From NCBI GenBank assembly GCA_027625915.1, contig JANTQA010000029.1:7068001-7132000 (forward strand): a DNA stretch of 64,000 nt, read 5' to 3'. Shown here in pieces: positions 12,326-25,449 of this stretch. The notes beneath the pieces were generated by a model. That model had not been told where the DNA came from and did not search any database. It was given only the letters and a program-made list of their open reading frames with translations. A program made the translations under genes and the position numbers. Position 1 is the first letter of the stretch. Each line of letters begins with the position of its first letter. This DNA comes from Anaeramoeba flamelloides (Eukaryota; Metamonada; Anaeramoebidae).

Positions 12326-13585
12326 CATTTTTAATATATTTCCCTACGAACCAAAAATCACTAAAAATTGAAAACTGATCAAATACCTCCCATTAAAAAA
12401 ATTAAAACAACTAAATGAAAAACTAAAAATAAATAAAGTTTCCATTTCACTTTTTCTTGAAAACATTTTTTCCCAAAATCATAGAATTTAAAGTTGAAAT
12501 TATATATGTTTTTAGATACACTCTCTTATTTTCGCTTATTTACCAAAACAAATTCTAAACCATGGGAATTTTATTTTCACAAAAGGAACTGATTTGGTCC
12601 TCATATGTTTTTTTTATTTTTAAATGGTAAAATTAAAAAAACAGTTCAACTAAAAAGATAAACTCTCTGGAAAATAACCTAATTCAATACTTTAACTTAT
12701 TCTTTGGTTTCTAAATTTTCTCAACCCCAATTTTTCAAAAAAAAAAATAAAAAAGTGCATAGAAATTTCAAAAAATATTTTCGATATTCAAAAGTTGAGA
12801 GTGTTTTTATTCTAAAAATATTTTATACTAGTGTTTAATTGAATGAATTTATAAGCTAGATTTCGAAAAATATTAATCAGAAAAAAATAGTACTTAATTT
12901 TATTAAGGACATATTATTTGAAAAAAAAAAAAAATAAAATAAAAAAAAATGTTTATAAGAATGCATTTAATTATAAAAATCAAAAAAATCCCAAATAACT
13001 AAAAAACTTGTTCAAAGATCCAATTTACAATTAAAAAAAAGTGAAAAATTTGAATTTTTGGTATTAGACCCTTACCCAAACTGAATTTAATCCCGAATTA
13101 ATAAGGTATATTCTTACATAGACCAATAAAAATAAAAAAAGAAAATAGAGGGATGGTGAAGAATCCGTGGATCTATCGTTCCATATTAAACCAGATTTGA
13201 TACATTTTGAACTTAAAGCATCATACTTATAAAATAATTTAACCAGAAAAACTATTTACCCAAAGAGAATTAAAAATATATAATGTACTTTACTGATTTG
13301 AATTATTCTGTGTATCTTTATTGCTATTTCAAAAAAAAAAAAACGACATTATATGTGGTTCATAGATTATTCCTTCATTGGTAATTATTTTCTATGTTAA
13401 TGATACTTCAATATAACAACAAAAATGAAACAAAAAAACGCCTTGAACTCAAAATTTGTTTAATTTCTTTCTTTTGATTCATTTTTAAAAATTGAATGTT
13501 TTTTTACAAGAAATTTATAAGAATCAAATTATTATTTTTTTAATTCAAAAATATGCTAAAATTAGTTGAAAATATATAAAATATC

Positions 13586-13786
13586 TACAGCCAGTTCCAC
13601 TTTTAAGGCACAAACTTTCATGGAAATTTAAGACACAAAAAAATCTCAAATTATGACACAAAATTCAGATTCTAGTAAAATAAATTGTAAAATAAAAAAT
13701 TCTAAATTTTGTCCCTTGATTTAGGTTTTTTTTTTGTGCCTTAAATTCCATTGAAAGTTTGTACCTTAAAAGTGGAACTGACTGTA
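13586..13786. mobile_element. 201 bp MITE, CAGTCAGTT family, copy 2
   Basis: Nearly palindromic. The left arm has CAGCCAGTTCCACTTTTAAG then GCACAAACTTTC; the right arm in reverse complement has CAGTCAGTTCCACTTTTAAG then GTACAAACTTTC. TA flanks both ends. No coding capacity. Confidence 0.85.
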
Positions 13787-15756
13787 ATTGGAATTATTTT
13801 TTTAACACTATTAACAGGGATAATTATCATGGTTTGTAATTTATTTCTTCATTTTAAGAAAACAACAATTCTAAAGGATTGGATATTGTATTTTTTATTT
13901 ATTAGGAACTGAAATTAAAAATGATAAATAACTCTTTTGGGATTTTTAAAAAGACTATTAAATTAGTAGAAATTATTTTTTATAATTTTAGAAAAAATGA
14001 AATTTTTTTAATTGTAATAATATTAGAAATGCTAATTTTCATGTTTTTTTGTTTTGATATATTTTTTTAATTTTTAAATTCAATCTGAGAAAAAAATTTA
14101 AAATAAACTTTCAAACCAATAATAGTTTAAAAGTTCATAAAAATAAGATATTTTTATTTACTACAATCCAAAAGTATAACCCAATAGATATATTTGACCC
14201 TTAAACAAGAAAAAGAAGGTATTATACCATTTCATTAATAATTAATAGGATACTTAAAAATCAAGAATTAAGAAATACTAATTAACTGATCAATTAACTG
14301 GAATTTATTGAATATTATTTCAACGATATCACCCAATAAAATGGTTTATCTTTTAAAAGATACTGTATTATTAAGATAACTAATAATAAAAGTAATTCAA
14401 TGTGAGCGTCTCTTTTCTAAAATCAAATTGTTAAAAGAATTTATTATTATTGTTATTTTTTTTTTTTGAGATCTTGGAAATAGTTGAATTTGTATTCTAA
14501 TTGTATTGAAAATTAAATCTGAATAATTACCAAAGATAATATAAATAAAATATGAAAATACAAGGTTAGAAATCATATTATTATATCTCAAAATAAATAA
14601 TCTTCATAAAAAATTAAATTATGCTAAAAAATAATTTGCAGAACCAATTTTAGAAAAAAAAAAAATCAATTGAAAAAATATCCTATTTCAGCCACTTTCA
14701 AAATCCCCTATCTTAGTTAAAGATCGATCAGCCAAGAACCAAAATAACAAATCATCACACCCAATACAAGATAATATTTTTTCAAATTATTGAGATTCTA
14801 ATCCTTAAGTTGTTTCAAATTTGGTATTCTTTATTCAAGTTCTCTTATAAAGGAATTTTGATGAATAACCATGAAAAAGTGAATTAATAATTTTCATACA
14901 ATTTCGATTTTGTCTTTTTCTTTGAAAAAAGAACAGTCAGATAATTTTGAGAAGAGGCCAAAAAAAGAATCTCTACATTTTAATATTTTAGGTGGATGGC
15001 ATGGGAACTTGTAACAGCGAAATTCTGATATTTTTTTACAAACCCTTTTGAATATTAACTGCACAGTTTGATATCTTTTTTTTTGTAAGGTAACTCTGAA
15101 TATAGAGAATCTTTTGAAAAAATTTGTTAATGAAATTTAATTTAATTTATATTAGTGAAAAAATAGTTACTAACAATGTAAATAGTAACATATTTTAAAT
15201 TTATTCTTTGCAAAATTAAAATCAAGTTATCTTAGTTATATTTACCTTAAGCAGGTTTTTCTGAATTCTTCTTGGTTGTCATAGAGGTGAAACTTTTCTT
15301 TTGATCTATCTCCAAATAGTATAAAATATTTAATTTTCAAAATTTGTACCAAAAAAAACTGAAATGAAACGGAAAATTCATTCAGAAAAAAAAGGAAAAA
15401 AATCAAAAAATGATCAAATAATTCTATAAGATTTGTAAAAATAAAAATTATTACTTTTTTTTACAACTTTATTATTAATTTTTTAGATTTTGATTTTGTA
15501 AGGTTTTATGTAATTTTTGATTGAAATCCTAATTATATCATTAATCAACCATTTCAAAATCAACTTTATTTTATTAAAAAATTCCATCGAAAATCAGAGT
15601 TATTATCAGACATATTTTTAAACAAATGATCATTAAAATTGTATTGATTAGCAATCATAAATTTAGAAAAAATTCATTTAAAAATTATCAAATTTATCCC
15701 CTTAAAAAAAAAAAAAAAAAAAAGTAACAGATTTTTTGTCTTGAGGTGAATGGATT

Positions 15757-18700
15757 TTAATTTAAAGAATTAGTACCATATTTAATTTGTGCAGGGAATG
15801 ATTGATTAGTTTTTTTATTTGTTACCTCAATTTCGATCATTGTTCCACCAAATTTGAATTCAATAGTAATATTACCAATTTTATCGCCTTCTTCTTTAAT
15901 ATTCTCAATTAATGTTGATCCAAATTTTTCAAAGCCGTTATCATCAATGTAATATACTGTATCTGGATCCATTTCAATGTTTGATCTATAAATCTCGATC
16001 ATTAAATGATTTCCAACTGTTGAGTATTCTTTCGGACTCACCTATTTAAAGGAAAAATGGGTATGGTTACGAATAGGGATATAGAGAGATAGATATTTAA
16101 AATAATAATTGATGAATGGGTTTATTAAAAAATGATCCAAAAGAAAAATGATAATGTTGAAATATAATATAAAAAAATTTTTTAATTTTTTTTATTCAAA
16201 TTATTTTTCAATTAAAAAAGGTTGAAATAATTACAAATTGAAAGCCTGAAAATTGAGATAAAGTATAATAATATAAAATTAGAAAAATAACACCCATGAT
16301 TGATTATTGTTTGTAGAATTCACAATTAAAAGGATGTTAGAAAAAATTCTAAAATAATTCACCTTTATTAAAACTTCAACACACTAAAAACACTTGTATT
16401 AGTATTTCTTAACCTTAATTTCTCTAATCATAAACTCTTTTTCAGTCAAAGGGACCCAATTTTATTGAAGTAATTGAACATATTCTATGAGTTTAATTCA
16501 ATACCCTTCTCAAAATAAATTTTCAATTTTTAAATCTGATCATTTTTTTTCATTTTGTAAATTTTCTTCTTTTCTTTTTCTTTTCTCTTTCTTTTTTCTT
16601 TTTTTTTTAAAAAGTAAATTTGAAAAAAAAAATGTTTGAAACTCAAAATTAGCATACAGAAAAGTGAGGATTTGTATTTTCGTTTCAAATGAATATATTT
16701 ACAATTAAAAAAACTTATTATCAACAATGATAATTTACTAAAGAAATTGAGAAATTTTGCACGAGACATTCTAATGAATGGGGCCCAAAAAATTTTTTAA
16801 CATTTTTTTTTTTTTTGAAATTTATGATTTGTTAAGGTTTTTCTATTAGGATTTTCAATTCTAATCTCAAGTTTATTATTTCTCTTATTTCTAAACAATT
16901 GTAGTTTGATTGATTCTAATAAAAAAGTGAATTTTTCATTTTCGCCTTTGGCACCTTTGAGTGAAATGGAGTTTAGATCTGAATAATTTACTTTAAATCT
17001 TTTGTTTTGCTTTTTTTTAAATTTTTATTTGTTAAACAAGAGAAAAAGTTTTTTTTTTCAATAAACCTTTTTTTTTTTTTTAATTTCTTTCGAATCCTTA
17101 TAAAAAAAAATTACGTTGTTATTTGTTTCGATTTGGAAACAATCACTTTGTTATGTTATGATTTTTGCCTGGAAGAACGAGAAATATGATATTGTTAGAA
17201 GTGATAGAAGATGATATTGTGGAATTCGAAGAACGACGATTAATATAATTTTATCACCAGAACAAATCATATTTTAATTCTGGAAGGGGATCCAAAACGA
17301 GGAATTATAACTGGTGATTTTTCAACAAATGAAACAACATGAGGTGCTATTTATTTTTTGAACTCAAGATCTAACTCTACACAACAATAAACAAACAAAC
17401 TAAAAAAAAACACAAAAAACTAATTTGTTGTTTTTTAATGGTACTTTGAATAACTTGTTCTTCAAAGCTTCTTTTTCTCTCAATGGAGTTATTGAAAACA
17501 TTGAAGTTAAATTTTATATTTTCACCCATTGGAGACAAAACTTAGTTTCTAATCCAACAGAGACAAACTCGATCGCCCAACTTTTCAATAGCCTCTATCT
17601 CTCCTTTTATTTTGTTTTTTAAGAATCGTCCGAAGGCGATCAAACATAAAAACCTGCACCTATTGTGTGCTCTTAACAGGGACTTATTTTGAACATTTCT
17701 CTAAATTTTTTTTGACTTGACGTAGTAAAATAAAGTGTTTTTTTTTTCTAATTTCAAAAATTTGTAAGTGTATTTTTTTCACCTTTTCAAATTCTTTAGA
17801 AATGGGTTCTTCTCTCTTTTTTTCGAAAAAAGAGATCAAACGTTTTTAATTTTTTTAAAAATGATATTGATTTCTTTTGAATCAAAACCAAAAACGCTGT
17901 TTGATTTTTGGCATTGTTTTTAAACAAAGAAAGGGAATTAATTCAATTTCCAACCTTGAAGGAATAATTGAATGACTTTTTTCTTTGTCTTCTATTGAAC
18001 AAATAATTGGGTTACTTGAACCAAATTAATTTTCCAATGTCGTAAATCTTTTGGGCGCGGCAATCTTTTGGGATTTATGAGATTAACAACGCCGCAAAGA
18101 AATTGATTAAACTCTTCTAAAATAACTTTAATAATATTTTTAAAGTCTAATTTATTAGTAAAATGCTTCTTATTTGACCCAAATAGAATTCCAAAAAAGA
18201 AGATCAGAAAATTTTCCAAACTTTGCCTAATTACGAAAGGATTTCCCAAAATCTTTCCACAGTGACTTAGTGCTATCTTAAACTTTTTAGTGAAGCAATC
18301 ACTTTCTTATTAGTTGTTGTCTAGAATTATATAATTGTAATTTTTACAAATAAAAAGTTTGAGTTAAATATATATATATATATATAGCAGACATATTAAG
18401 CTCTCAGGCGAATTCGTTTAAAATTATATTCTACAAATCCTGTTTTTTACATTCTTTTTAGCAAACAAATCTATCATATTTGTAATTTTCATGTTTAGAA
18501 TTAAAATAAAGTCTATTTTCACAAATAATTTTTTTTTTTTTATTTAGATTTTTTCTTATAACAATTAAAAAGAAAATGAATTGAATCTCAAGTTATTGTA
18601 AACAATATTAATCAAAATTATTAAATAAAAGAACACGCTACAAAGCGTTTTAGTGTTGAGGGGAATCTGAATTTACTTTTTTATAAGGATAAATTTTGTA

Positions 18701-21700
18701 CAAAAAAGAAAATTTGATTCTAAAGAGAATTTCCAGAATTCGAACCAAATTAAAAGTATAATACCAAAAAGAGTAAACCAATTGTACATAATGGGCAACT
18801 TACTTTAAATGCTCTTGATTTTATTTATTTAAAAATTAAAACATCATTAATTAAGGTATTACCTTCTAAATGAATTCGGAACCTTTACCAAAATGAAAGT
18901 ACAGTATTTGTAATGTATGTTCAGAATTCATTTAGAACGTAAACCCTTAAGTAATTAAAATAACATTAATTAAGTAATTTAAATATTAGATGTTTTGATG
19001 ATAACATATATTATCATGATTTTAACAATAAAATCGCGATAGTATTAAAAAAATCGTGGTTAATCTGACTTTATCGCGAAAAATCATAAAATCGCGATAT
19101 TCCACATTATCATGATAAAATAATTATCGCTAAAAAATGAAAAATTATTTTTTTGAAATCACCTTAAAAAAAATCTCTTGGCTTTTACAAAGCCTTGAGA
19201 CTTTTACAACACTTTTCCACTTTAAAAATGTCAGAAAGTGTTTGCAAAGGTTATGAATTGTCTTCAAGTGTTTAAAAGTTTTGAAAGACAAAAAAGTTTT
19301 ATAAATGGAATGTGTTTGTTTGTAGTGGAAAAAATTTTTTTTTTCTTTTCATTTTTTTATTTTAACAAAATATAAAATCCTCAAACAAATTTTATGATCA
19401 AACTAATAATAATCCATTTCAACAATATACTTGAATATAAAATATATGTGTTTTTTTAAAATGGGGTTGTTACCTTCACAATTTTAAATAACCAAAAAGA
19501 ATAAAGAGTAATTTTCCTTCTTATTGGTGATCGATCAAACAAAAACCCCAAAGTTCTAGTTGTGTTTTCTGTCCAATACAAAGATTCTCAAAGAAGAAGA
19601 ATAAGAAGAAGAAGACAACAATTGTATAAAAAACCTTAATAATTGGTGATCATCTGGCTAGGTTGTTGTGAAATCTTTTGGAAAGTTATCCAACTCCTTT
19701 CATCTTTCCTCGAATATTGCAAATGTTTTCACACAAGAACATATTCTTTAAAGAACGAGCCTGGTGAAGTGTTGGTTTTTTTAGAAGCTAATTATTCAAG
19801 GCAATTTACAACACCACGATTGACTGAGAAATTATTTATTTCTCTTTAGTTCTTATCTTTTTGTTGATTTAAAAGATCGATCGATAGGCTTGTCAACTAA
19901 ATCAAAAGAAAAACACAATCAAACTCTTTGATCTTATCCTTGAATGAATCAAGAATCTTTTTTGTTGTTTTTTGAAAGAATAACTTTTAATCAACTAATC
20001 TTGTGTTTTGATCAAAAACAATTTCTTTGTAAAAATATTGCAGAATTAACCTCAAAAGACATCAACTATTATATGGCGATTACTTTTTAATTGCGATATT
20101 TTGGCATTTATCACGATTTTTTAATAATTTTCGCGATTTTTGATATTATCATGATTTTATAAAATACCGCGATTTGATAGAAATTATCGCGATTTTTGTA
20201 ACTTTATCGTGAATGAAGCATAGATATCATCAAAACCTCTATTGATTCTTAAAATTTTCTTTTTTTTGAATTTTTTATTTTTTTATTTTGAAAATTTTCA
20301 TTCCTTTCATTTAATTTTAATTAATAATTGCATTTCATTCCCTATAAACTGGAAATATTTTTTAATTTGTATTTCAATATTAATTTTTAATTATTAATTT
20401 TAATTATATTTCTTGTTTGCCATTTTCTAATAATTTCAATAATGGGGCATCTACTAAGATACGAGGTGTATTTTTATTTACATTTACAAATTAAAAGTAG
20501 AATAAATATAAAGTTATTTTTCAAAAGTGTCTGTAAAATCAGTTTTTATAATTATCTTAAAACAGTCAACAAACTTCAATAGAATTATTTTTAGGCCTCT
20601 ACTAAAAACTTTTTTGTCTCACTTTTTTAAAATGATTTTTTGGAAAATTCAAATGAAATAAAAATTAATTTGAAAAAGAAAGAGAAAAGAAAAAGAGAAA
20701 AGAGAAAAGAGAAAAGGAAAAGGAAAAAGAAAAAGACAAAACGAAATGATTACATAATTTGAATCGATGGGTATATTTTTTTTGATTAAGGGTTGAAAGC
20801 AATCTTTACAAAGCTCGTTTCCTTGTATTTCCAATTTTTTTGATTGTTTATGCTTTTTAGGATTGAATCTTGGATACCAATTCAAACCGTAGTTATAGGC
20901 GTAGGTTCTAGATCTAATAGTGCTTGGGTTTAGCCCATACCTGACTGCACCACAGACAATGGCCCTTCCAGGGTTTGTGCCTTTTAACACTTTGATATTG
21001 TAGGGCTGTGCCTCAAACGTTTCCCTGACACGTGTTTCTAATACCTGTGAATTCGAATAGCTGCCTACCATAAAGATGTTCTGAATGTCATTTAAATCCT
21101 TATGTTTCACAAAAATTTGTTTCACACAATCAATAACTTGGTTGACCGGCTCTTCAAAAAAGGAGTGAAGGTATTTTTTCGAAATCTTGATTGCGGACCT
21201 GTTCATTGGTGAAACAGAAATAAAATCAGCATCGTTTTTTTTCGTTTTGCCTTGGTTCCATTTGCTGACGTATTCCTTTAAGGTCTTGTTCCCGAGCAGC
21301 GATTCTGGAATTGAAAACTTTACTGGAATACGCTCTTTTGGCGATCGGTTATTGATCCTATGCTTTGCAATGATCCAGGAATCAAAGAGATCTCCAAAGT
21401 CTCCAATATTGTCCAAATCTTCTCTCTCGAGAAACTTTCCAATAAATTCAATGAATTTTTTATCGATAACTCCTGAACCCATACTGCCTCCTTGGGCTGG
21501 GATTAATATTTTGATCTTTGTTGTTATTTTTTTTTTTTTTTTTTTTGGTTATTTTGTATATTTTTGGTGGTGGTTGATGATCCAAAAAAAAATAATTACA
21601 AAAAGAGAAAAAAAAATTGTGAGTTGCAAGAAACAAAAACAAATTCAGGTTAGATTTTTTTTTGAAAAAAAAAAATACTTCAAAGACTCTGGTTTTTTAA

Positions 21701-22500
21701 AACTTTTGTTTCAGTGGTTTCGTTTGGGAATTAAAAAAAGAAATAAAAGAAAAAAAAAAAAAATTTACATTTTTTTGGTCGTTTCCATATTTATCAATAT
21801 CCAAGATCGTAATATCAATTGTACCCGAACCAGCGTCGAGGATCATGACTTTGCCTTTTTTGAATACTTCTTCATCAACAATCTTTTGGGCGCCGATGTA
21901 GCCCTCTATAGCTGCTGCTTCAGGTTCGTGGATTAAAATTAATTGCTTCGAGTCTTCGTTGTCAATTAGGGTCCCTTGGTACGCACATTTCCTCATTATG
22001 GATTTGGCTTCTTCGGACCAAATGGCAGGGAGGGTGATAACCCATCTAATTTTCTCTTCAGAAATTTTCGAAGGAAGGAATTTGTTCATATATTCAGTTG
22101 AAATTTGCTTTAACATTTGGAGCGCAAATGAAAAGACGTCAAGAACAGGGAAAAGATTTCCTTCTACAGACTTTACATTGTCTTCTTTTCGATAAAGAGC
22201 CATTTTGTAATATCTAAACAGCTCGTATCTATTTCTTAATTCCTGATCTTCTCGCATATTGCAATAATCACGAATGGCTGTTTCCCCAAAGGAATGGATT
22301 TTGACCAATTTTGCTCCTTGGTTCATGTCTCCCTCCCCTTCTTTTAAAAGAAGAATGGCACTGTCCGTTTTGTAGTCAGCCCAATCGGAATGGCCATGAA
22401 TTTCTTCTCTTTTGTCTCCTACAAACCCCCATGCAAACCCACTCCTTGAGGTTCCAAAATCAATCCCAACCACTACTTTATAAGAATTTTTTTCTGTCAT
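15757..22500 (-). CDS. HSPA12-type divergent Hsp70 ATPase (three exons, 4.7 kb intron)
   Basis: Exons, 5' to 3': 22500-21769, 21515-20754, 16041-15757; all junctions are phase 0, giving 592 residues. The N-terminus has the first phosphate loop, GIDFGTSRSG (D14). The second phosphate loop is LDAGSGTID (D222-D229), preceded by the connecting motif IHEPEAAAI. An adenosine-site strand, NIFMVGSYSNSQ, lies in exon 2. VRYGLNP and ELCKDCFQPLIKK are typical of the HSPA12 branch, not canonical Hsp70. Exon 3 gives a beta-rich tail (VYYIDDNGFEKFG) that aligns with the HSPA12 C-terminus. There is no EEVD tail and no classical substrate-binding lid. Donors are GTAAAT and GTAATC; acceptors are AAAG and AATAG. 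The exon 2 to exon 3 intron (16042-20753) contains at least two transposable elements. Exon 3 could belong to another gene copy, but the frame and family fit make one gene the simplest reading. The client or function is unknown. Confidence 0.85.
16431..16975. mobile_element. Non-autonomous inverted-repeat element, TAAACYC family, copy 2
   Basis: Left end TAAACTCTTTTTCAGTCAAA followed by GGGACCCAA. Right end in reverse complement TAAACTCCATTTCACTCAAA followed by GGTGCC. Length is 545 bp. It lies wholly within the long intron of the HSPA12-like gene. An internal GGGGCCCAA near 16780 may be a remnant of a second end. Confidence 0.75.
18368..18386. repeat. (TA)n microsatellite
   Basis: Short uninterrupted TA tract in the long HSPA12-like intron. 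Confidence 0.85.
18989..20239. mobile_element. 1.25 kb element with ATCGCGAT-rich inverted arms
   Basis: The left end reads GATGTTTTGATGATA and the right end in reverse complement GAGGTTTTGATGATA, each next to a TA dinucleotide (18987-18988 and 20240-20241). Inside each terminus, within about 150 bp, are 5 to 8 variants of ATCGCGAT/TTATCGCGA/ATCATGATAA. In the left arm and the inverted right arm these face the same way. No transposase frame is visible, so the element is non-autonomous. The motif cluster looks like transposase or host-factor binding sites. The family is unassigned; the TA flank would suit Tc1/mariner. Confidence 0.7.
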
Positions 22501-25197
22501 TTTTGTTTTTTGGTCTGAATGCTTGTTTCAATTAATTATTCAAAAAATGATTTGTTTTCAACAATTTTTAATTTTGTTCTTGGACTTCTCAAAGGCCCAA
22601 CAGTTTTAAACCAAATTCATTTTAAATCTTGAGAAATAGTCATTCGTTTTACATTGCCTTTCTAATTACGGGAAAAAGTATTAATTCTCTTTTTTCTTGA
22701 TTTTTAGTCATTAGTTAATATCTCTAATCAAGTTTAAACAGCAAAAGTAATTGAGGTATTGTTATTTTTCTTGAAACAATTGTCAGGATGAAAGGAAAAA
22801 CAAATTAATTTTTTATCAGATTTCGATACTTTTTATCCAATTAGGTACTTACTTTGTTTGAAACGAAAACCTTTCTTTAACTAAACACACTAATATTTAA
22901 TCAAATAGGAGTATGAGCTAGTTCCTAGATTTAATCTATAACTACTAATGATTAAAGAATAGGGAAATCAAAAAATTAAAAATATTATTCCTGAAGAAAT
23001 AACAAAAATTATGAATTTATTGATCTAATCTTCAAGAGTAGATACAATTCCTTTTTTTTTTAAAACTGGTTTTATTTTTATTTTCAGAAAAAAGTTCATG
23101 TCTTTGTGAAATTTATGAGGAACAAATGACTTTTTATTTCAAAAGAATTCCCAAAATGAATTTTGAGAATCTTTTTTTCATTCAGTTTATCTAATTTTCG
23201 ATTGGGTTCAGAAAGTAGAATATTTTTTAAATTCCTCTTCAAAAATAAAGATTTATTAGATAAATTCGTTTGATTTGATAATCATTTATTTTTCTTGTAA
23301 ATTGTAAAAAAAAAAAAAATTATTTTGAATTTAACTTTTATTTTTATAAATATATATATATATTCAGATTGAATCTTTTTATTATTTTTTTTTTGATTAC
23401 AAGTTTCTAATCCCCTTTCGTTTCTATTTTGAAAGAATATTCTTTGTTTTGGATTGGTTTGATAATAATATTTTAAAAAAGAATTTTGAAAATAAATTTG
23501 TAAAAAAATGTTTTGTAAAATAATCATAAATAATAATGGAACGATAAATCCAAGATAATTAATTGTTTGAGTTCATATAAGTTAAAAAGACATAGAAAAC
23601 CAATCTTTGAAAATAGGCTTTTATCGTTTTTTTTTTTTTTCATTCTTGATTTCAACAAATTTATTTGGATAAGGTGATCTTTCGTGTTTGGTCTACTAAA
23701 AGAAAATATTTGTGTCAAATATTACCTTCTCATTATTTTTTTTTTTGGTTTACTCTTTGATTAATTTCTTTTATTGATATAAACACATTTCTAGATCCAA
23801 AACCAAATATATAAAACGAAAAATTTAACCAAAAAAATATTCAAAAAAAAATAAAAAATGAAAGATTCAATTTTGATTTACTTTTACTTTGCTTCTTTTC
23901 ACAAATAGAGCAGCAAACGAGGTTTTGTTTTCAAATGTGCCACCCTCTATATTAATTTAAATTACATTACAATTGTGATCTATTTATACTTTCTATTATT
24001 AAACCACTGTATATATTTTTGAATAGGGACTTGAAAATAAATTGAAACAAAAATATAAAAAAGCCAAGAAATCTGTTTACAAACTTTAATAGTTGCTCCA
24101 AGGACAATGAAAATCAATATTTAAATATTTATAATATGATTTACTCACCTTCTAGAGATAATACGATACTAAAATTCTAAATATATTCTACTATTTACAA
24201 TTTACCAAAATTGATGGTTTTATATCCTGAAATACAAACATAATATTTCATCTATTACAGAAATTTATGGTTTTGTAGAGGTCCAAATAAAAAAATTATG
24301 GTGTGGTATCATTTTTAAAATTTGATATTTATGAAATAACTTGTAAAAATCAAAATCATATATTCCAAACATTGAAGATCCAATTTAATAATAACATTGA
24401 AATGGTCTTATCTTTTGAATTTAAGGTGTTTAGAAATTTAAGAACCATAAAAATTTGAAAAATTTTAATAAATTGCTGATCATTCATGTTAGTTTGTATT
24501 GGAAATTCAAATTGAAATATTTTCCCAAATATAAATTTTTGGTCTATATTAATATTTCACATTATTAAATTGGTTATCATATAGCCATGTATTTATTATC
24601 TATAAAAAGCAAAGTATGAAACATAAAATGAATCTCCTATTAATCATAGATTTTTTTCTTGGGTTGGGAACGACTATTGTATATACACATATATACATTT
24701 ACTTCTAGATGTAAAAACACACGTACCCATATTAATATACATTGAAAAATATACAGCTGCCCCAACCATAATATGAAAATTTATTAGACATGTAACATGA
24801 TTTTCTATTATAAAATTATATCATGCCTGCCAAACTCTAAAATGGTTATCAAAGTTTATCTTCAAATGTTAAACTTATAATAGAAGATAAAAAATTAAGT
24901 TATCCATTTTTTAATTTTGGACATTCCCATAATAATTGATAAAAAAATATATATCAAATCCGAATAAAATTTCCAAAATTGTATAAAATCACAAGTTTTT
25001 CCAATTTAAAAACAAAGATCGAAAATCACTTTCAAGTTTCCATGACTTGTATGATTTCTTTTCTTGAGTAAATTTAATTTTTTTCTTGTTTAATTCCAAA
25101 AAAATAAAATTTCTCTTATGATGTTCAAGAAATTGAAAATTTTATCTTGTGTTCAGATAGAAATTGAATTTAAAATTTCCGAAAACACAATTTTATA

Positions 25198-25398
25198 TAC
25201 AGTCAGTTTCACTTTTAAGACACAAACTTTCTACGAAATTTAAGGCACAAAAAAATCTCAAATTAAGGCACAATTTTTTGGAATTTTAATTTTCTCAAAT
25301 TATTTTACTAAAATTTGAATTTTGTGCCTTAATTTGAGATTTTTTTTGTGCCTTAAATTTCGTAGAAAGTTTGTGTCTTAAAAGTGAAACTGACTGTA
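25198..25398. mobile_element. 201 bp MITE, CAGTCAGTT family, copy 3 (best preserved)
   Basis: Almost perfect hairpin. Both arms carry CAGTCAGTTTCACTTTTAAG, then ACACAAACTTTCTACGAAAT, then TTAAGGCACAAAAAAATCTC, with a loop of about 50 bases. TA is present at both ends. The close arm identity makes it the youngest of the four copies. Confidence 0.9.
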
Positions 25399-25449
25399 GG
25401 TATCCAATTTCTATGTCTTCTAAAATTTCATTATAGGGGTGAAATAGCT

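Larger units (their letters stand above)
10302..15756. other. Intergenic, gene-free, repeat-bearing
   Basis: About 5.5 kb with no supportable gene. It holds a truncated R1 repeat (10690-11065) and two MITEs (12237-12325, 13586-13786). A weak inverted repeat around 11178-11285 (TAGGCGGGATA against TAGGCGGATAG) may be another small element. The rest is AT-rich sequence with homopolymers. Confidence 0.7.
16042..20753. other. 4.7 kb transposon-bearing intron of the HSPA12-like gene
   Basis: Bounded by a GTAATC donor after 20754 and an AAATAG acceptor before 16041. It contains inverted-repeat elements at 16431-16975 and 18989-20239 and a (TA)n tract at 18368-18386. The part around 17180-18250 is somewhat less AT-rich, but I could not recognise a gene in it. 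Confidence 0.65.

Noticed and set aside
17180-18250. Less AT-rich patch in the HSPA12-like intron with frames such as GVVNLINPKRLPRPKDLRHW and ILEGDPKRGIITGDFS
   Set aside because: Frames are short, on both strands, without recognisable domains or a consistent splice path. Possibly a gene relic, but not supportable.
19643-19849. 68-codon plus-strand frame inside the ATCGCGAT element
   Set aside because: No recognisable motif; it lies in the middle of a non-autonomous element and has no partner exon.
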